Translations under genes and position numbers: made by a program | Part shown: positions 9,690 to 12,166 of the stretch, in pieces | Position numbering within the stretch: the stretch's first letter is position 1 | How the letters are laid out: each line of letters begins with the position of its first letter | Origin: Saccoglossus kowalevskii | Taxonomy: Eukaryota; Hemichordata; Enteropneusta; Harrimaniidae | DNA length: 12,166 nucleotides | Assembly (NCBI RefSeq): GCF_000003605.2 | Contig: NW_003137396.1 | Span: 1 to 12,166, forward strand | Reading direction: 5' to 3' | The notes under the pieces: model-generated | What the model was told of the DNA's origin: nothing | The model's input: the letters and a program-made list of their open reading frames with translations, nothing else | The model's database searches: none

Positions 9690-10044
9690 TGGGTAAATTA
9701 TTTTAACCATCAAACATTATTGAAACACGTGGCTACATACGATTTTGGAAGTGATTTTTTTTTGCTTTGCGGCTTGGAGCAAATATTTTAGGCACGGGTC
9801 GTGGGGGTGGAGTGTATGTATGTATGACTTCACTATTTTGATGTCAACAATTCCATAACGTAACAAGTAGACTTAATTATAATATCAAAATAATATTATT
9901 TTCCGTTTGTGCTTTGAGCTGTGTACTGCCAGAACAGTGTGACAATATAATATTATGTTACGTTTGATCGTACACGAAAAATTCATTCAGCCTATATTAT
10001 TTCTAGAATAGCAGTTAATATTTTGGCAACACATTGTAAACAAT
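9690..10044. other. Unassigned AT-rich DNA
   Basis: No exon or repeat end can be supported. It separates the repeat-like segment from the rRNA-derived fragment. Confidence 0.5.
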
Positions 10045-10166
10045 GCTAAGAACTAAAAACGTTCACTCACAATTATCAACAACCAACGCTTTGCGAATTC
10101 TGATTCGCAATGATAGGAAGAGCCCACATCGAAGGATCAAAAAGCGATGTCGCAATGAACGCTTGA
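10045..10166 (-). pseudogene. Fragment of 28S (large-subunit) ribosomal RNA
   Basis: Read on the minus strand from about 10166 downward, the sequence follows a highly conserved block of eukaryotic 28S rRNA near the 3' end, just after the peptidyl-transferase centre. It contains AAGCGTTCAT, CGCTTTTTGATCCTTCGATG, GGCTCTTCCTATCATTG, CAGAATTC and AAGCGTTGG in the correct order and spacing. Compared from memory with the animal consensus, about nine of the 85 positions between 10081 and 10165 differ. Similarity fades past GCGTTGG, with a degraded GTGAGTGAACGT...GTTCTTAG tail down to about 10045. Both flanks are ordinary AT-rich DNA, so it is an isolated piece, not an rDNA unit. It may be a retrotransposed rRNA fragment, an rRNA-headed SINE or an rDNA fragment moved by repair. 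No poly(A) tail or target duplication was seen. Confidence 0.85.
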
Positions 10167-10335
10167 GAATTAGATGACATTTAGTATTATAAATTTGAAT
10201 TTAATTTCAACATTAAAAAGTCCCAACAAAAGATTTCTACTACATGTATCACGATTGTTCATAACGTCTTGTCCTAGCATGCTCATATTGACCGGTAAAA
10301 CATAAACCTTCTTTTTTTTCTTTCTATTTTTCCAG

Positions 10336-10377
10336 GAATTGGTTGAGAAGCTCGTAGCGCTCGTAGTTGTTAGTTAA
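10336..10377 (+). CDS. Weak candidate terminal exon
   Basis: A strong pyrimidine tract (10309-10333) ends in CCAG, so the exon would begin at 10336. From there one frame reads 13 codons (ELVEKLVALVVVS) and then TAA at 10375-10377; the other two frames stop within seven codons. An AATAAA hexamer follows 54 bases after the stop. Together these have the layout of a last coding exon plus a short 3' untranslated region of a plus-strand gene whose earlier exons I could not find. The direct repeat CTCGTAG...CTCGTAG lies within it. No domain can be recognised in 13 residues, and a chance acceptor is quite possible. Confidence 0.2.
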   Translation, partial: ELVEKLVALVVVS

Positions 10378-10431
10378 ACACTAAAAGTTCCATATTCGTT
10401 TGTATATCAACAATTTTCAAGTATTTAAAAA

Positions 10432-10437
10432 AATAAA
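10432..10437 (+). terminator. Possible polyadenylation signal AATAAA
   Basis: AATAAA sits 54 bases after the TAA of the candidate exon at 10336-10377. A T/G-containing stretch follows (TGTATGTACGGTGTTG). In DNA this AT-rich the hexamer is frequent, so the call depends on the exon being real. Confidence 0.2.
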
Positions 10438-10552
10438 AATGTATGTACGGTGTTGCAGAATACAAAGTTTTCAATACTTTAATTTAAGATGCTGTGTCAT
10501 ACATTTTGACGCCCAATTCTTTGGCTTCATTTAAAAGTGACCTACTGTGAAG

Positions 10553-10618
10553 CTATACCCGGATTGGAACTCAACCCTAAACTTCGGCCCAAATGGACGC
10601 GATAATGAGCTTATATAA
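10553..10618 (+). pseudogene. Possible relic of a C-type lectin domain exon
   Basis: The frame starting CTA TAC CCG GAT TGG reads LYPDWNSTLNFGPNGRDNE and then LI and a TAA stop at 10616-10618. The W...N.......NGRDNE arrangement resembles the part of a C-type lectin domain around the long loop, where a Trp-Asn stretch and a PNN...NEDC motif normally precede the WND segment. The real WND segment lies 370 bases downstream on the same strand, which is the correct order. However, the expected Asp-Cys after NE is missing, a stop follows three codons later, and no GT donor occurs before it. The upstream AG (10551-10552) has a poor pyrimidine tract. It is either a broken exon or a coincidence. Confidence 0.3.
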
Positions 10619-10977
10619 AAACTTGTATTATATATAAATTTGTAATTTCGAATTTGTATAAGATTTATTTGGCTTGGTATAACCGCTTGAAACCACGAAG
10701 GGACTTTCATTTATTGCTCAAATGATGAACCTCTTAAATTCACCAACTAGGATTTACACGAACCAAATAATGAACATGGAAACGAGAACTGTGTTGAGAT
10801 CTGGTAAATAGAGTTAATGTCAGCTAAAGCACGAGTTAAGAAGAATGCTGAAGAAAAATTTAACAATGAGGAATGAGGTTGTTTTTGCATTATACACAAC
10901 ACAAAACATAAACATAACAAAAAATGAAAGTTTGTTTATGCAATTATATATTAGTTAATGAAACTTATACTTGACAG

Positions 10978-11042
10978 GAAATTAAATGGTCTATGGAATG
11001 ACGTTAATTGTACGGTTGTACGGACCAATGCATTCTGCGAGA
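10978..11042 (+). CDS. Exon: C-terminal end of a C-type lectin domain
   Basis: The exon lies between an acceptor (TTGACAG, AG at 10976-10977) and a good donor (GTGAGT at 11043-11048), giving 65 bases. After one base that completes a split codon, it reads KLNGLWNDVNCTVVRTNAFCE and ends one base into the next codon (phase 1). The WND-V-N-C segment followed by AFCE is the signature of the last strand and final disulphide of a C-type lectin domain, a calcium-dependent or purely structural extracellular binding fold. The usual ending is F-I-C-E; here the residue between Phe and Cys is missing. WND is kept; it normally supplies Asn/Asp ligands for calcium and sugar. The preceding domain exons are not found intact. 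The VWD exon at 11405 is the likely downstream partner, but the phases do not match. Confidence 0.7.
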
Positions 11043-11404
11043 GTGAGTATGGTTCTAAAACATCTAACTCCTTATTGTCAATCGTTCTATCACTTTGGTG
11101 TGTTAGTGGTAAACCATTTACTTGCCAAGTAAAACATTTTCCACAGAACGGCTGTTTGGTTCAGTATTTCTGCTTGTTAATATAATTACATTCATTTAGA
11201 TATATAAACGTTTTGTAAACACCCACTCTTACTTACGGCACTATAAACTTTGTAAATATAAAGACTTATTTACTACGATATCTACTGCAAATAGTCGAAA
11301 ACATTTTTCAATTGAACAATCTTGTATGTGTCATTTGTAAGTCGTTTATTCAATGCACATTAGCATAACAATTATATATATTGTGCATCATTGTTTATAT
11401 TAAG

Positions 11405-11642
11405 GAATTATATTCATGATGATTCTCATATGAGGACATTCGATGGAAGTAAATATACATTCCAGGGCATAGTCTGGTACTATGTGTTAAAGGACTGCGC
11501 CGATAATCGTCGTTTTGAAGTCGCTAGCAAGTTTGAACATAGAGAAGGCAGTACCCCAGACCAATTCAAAACGAGAGCTGTCGCAAATAAAGTAACATTT
11601 GGAAATCAATACGCAATTATTGATGGACTTTATGTTAGTACA
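11405..11642 (+). CDS. Exon: N-terminal part of a von Willebrand factor D domain
   Basis: The exon runs from AG at 11403-11404 to a strong donor GTAAGT at 11643-11648. It is 238 bases: one base completing a codon, then 79 codons, ending in phase 0. It reads HDDSHMRTFDGSKYTFQG, then IVWYYVLKDC, RRFEVASKFEHRE, TPDQFKTRAVANKVTFGN and QYAIIDGLYVST. H-M-R-T-F-D-G-x-x-Y-x-F-Q-G and W-Y-Y-V-L-x-D-C are hallmarks of VWD domains, secreted modules found in mucins, von Willebrand factor, zonadhesin and BMP-binding proteins. Two features are odd. The usual G-D-P-H start is D-D-S-H, and the conserved Cys before W-Y is Val (GTC), leaving the expected disulphide partner unpaired. The second half of the domain, including the C-terminal cysteines, is not seen downstream and presumably lies past the window. 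The polypyrimidine tract of the acceptor is weak. Confidence 0.8.
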
Positions 11643-12166
11643 GTAAGTACAAGGTGCTAACTGGACACTGAGGAAACACGAGTTAGATAACATTTTTTTG
11701 ACATAACATAGTAGATCCTATATGCGATTACAAATAAGACAATAAATAATTAATGAGCCTTCTGCAACCCCCTTGGACAGTTCACAAAGTTTAAAAATAT
11801 AAGTTGTTTTGCTCAGAAAAATCTGTTAAAAATAAAATGTATGGAATCAGGAGCAACTAAGTTACGATTTAAATAACCCCGATTGCCAAAATTGGTAATA
11901 CATACAACGCTATTTATAATAATGATCATCCGATCATTGGTAATACAAACCCTGTGTGTAATAAGGATCAACTCCATTTCTAATTTGTCTCCTCATCTGT
12001 GTGGTCAATATTTCCCAGTGTATATGGTATGTAGTATAGATTTTAGAATATTTGCGGGCGAGCGCAATATTCGAACTCGCAATTAAATTCAATGTAATTC
12101 AAAACTAAACTAAACAGTTTGAATATTGCTAGATAAGTGAAACATTCAACAGTTCTTTTGAACAAT
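11643..12166 (+). other. Probable intron of the lectin-VWD gene
   Basis: This follows the GTAAGT donor of the VWD exon. I searched it for the rest of a VWD domain and found nothing; reading frames are short and AT-rich. It contains a 12-base direct repeat ATTGGTAATACA (11891-11902 and 11936-11947), a 7-bp hairpin AATGATC/GATCATT (11921-11938) and an imperfect 11-bp hairpin GAATATTTGCG/GCGCAATATTC (12046-12072). Confidence 0.5.
12046..12072. repeat. Imperfect hairpin in GC-richer island
   Basis: GAATATTTGCG (12046-12056) can pair with GCGCAATATTC (12062-12072) with one bulged base on each arm and a 5-base spacer. It stands out as a GC-rich patch in an AT-rich intron. On the minus strand GAGTTCGAATA (12078 to 12068) resembles a tRNA B box, but no matching A box or acceptor stem was found. 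Confidence 0.5.

Noticed and set aside
9451-9690. Minus-strand 79-codon open frame as a gene
   Set aside because: It overlaps another open frame on the same strand in a different phase and lies in repeat-like G-rich sequence; no domain is recognised.
11043-11185. Continuation of the lectin open frame past the GTGAGT donor as coding sequence
   Set aside because: The frame stays open by chance after a good donor; the added residues have no relation to the end of a lectin domain or the start of a VWD domain.
11487-11693. Minus-strand 68-codon open frame
   Set aside because: It is antisense to the VWD exon, which has unmistakable domain motifs on the plus strand.
12046-12085. Minus-strand tRNA 3' half (GCGAGTTCGAAT followed by a GC-rich end)
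   Set aside because: The T-stem does not pair properly and the upstream 60 bases on that strand show no D arm, anticodon arm or acceptor strand.
1-12166. CRISPR array, bacterial operon, prophage or bacterial defence system
   Set aside because: No regularly spaced repeats, no long open frames and no ribosome binding sites; splice-bounded exons and animal-type domains show eukaryotic DNA.

Overview
The window looks like AT-rich nuclear DNA from an invertebrate animal. There are no bacterial-style genes, operons or ribosome binding sites. What coding sequence can be recognised is in short exons bounded by GT/AG splice signals, and most of the window is repeats, simple sequence and unassigned DNA. 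The only recognisable protein domains, the end of a C-type lectin domain followed by the start of a von Willebrand factor type D (VWD) domain, suggest a marine invertebrate such as a hemichordate, cephalochordate or lophotrochozoan. This placement is inferred from domain style and is not secure.

Layout. Positions 1-776 hold nothing I can assign. Positions 777-3566 are a tandem segmental duplication: two copies of a noncoding unit (824-2009 and 2010-3566), separated and bounded by a better conserved junction block. Positions 3801-4195 are an older duplication with a period of about 200 bp. After about 1.8 kb of unassigned DNA, 5991-6229 hold two copies of an exact 120-bp period. Each copy carries an inverted repeat enclosing two small hairpins, so it could fold into a T or cloverleaf shape. 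A (TA)n microsatellite lies at 7837-7879. A non-autonomous DNA transposon with 33-bp terminal inverted repeats and TTA target duplications, a PIF/Harbinger-like pattern, occupies 8542-9303. A GC-richer, repeat-like stretch follows at about 9366-9665.

The right end holds the most interpretable sequence. A minus-strand fragment of large-subunit (28S) rRNA lies at about 10045-10166. A weak terminal-exon candidate with a poly(A) signal is at 10336-10437. A stretch resembling the W...N..G.NE core of a C-type lectin domain ends in a stop codon at 10553-10618. Then come two convincing exons on the plus strand: the C-terminal end of a C-type lectin domain (10978-11042) and the N-terminal half of a VWD domain (11405-11642). 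The gene, if intact, continues past the right edge.

The lectin-VWD locus shows several anomalies: exon phases that do not match, a missing conserved cysteine, an altered domain start and a shortened lectin C-terminal motif. It may be diverging or decaying, or an exon may have been missed. No complete gene can be drawn in this window.
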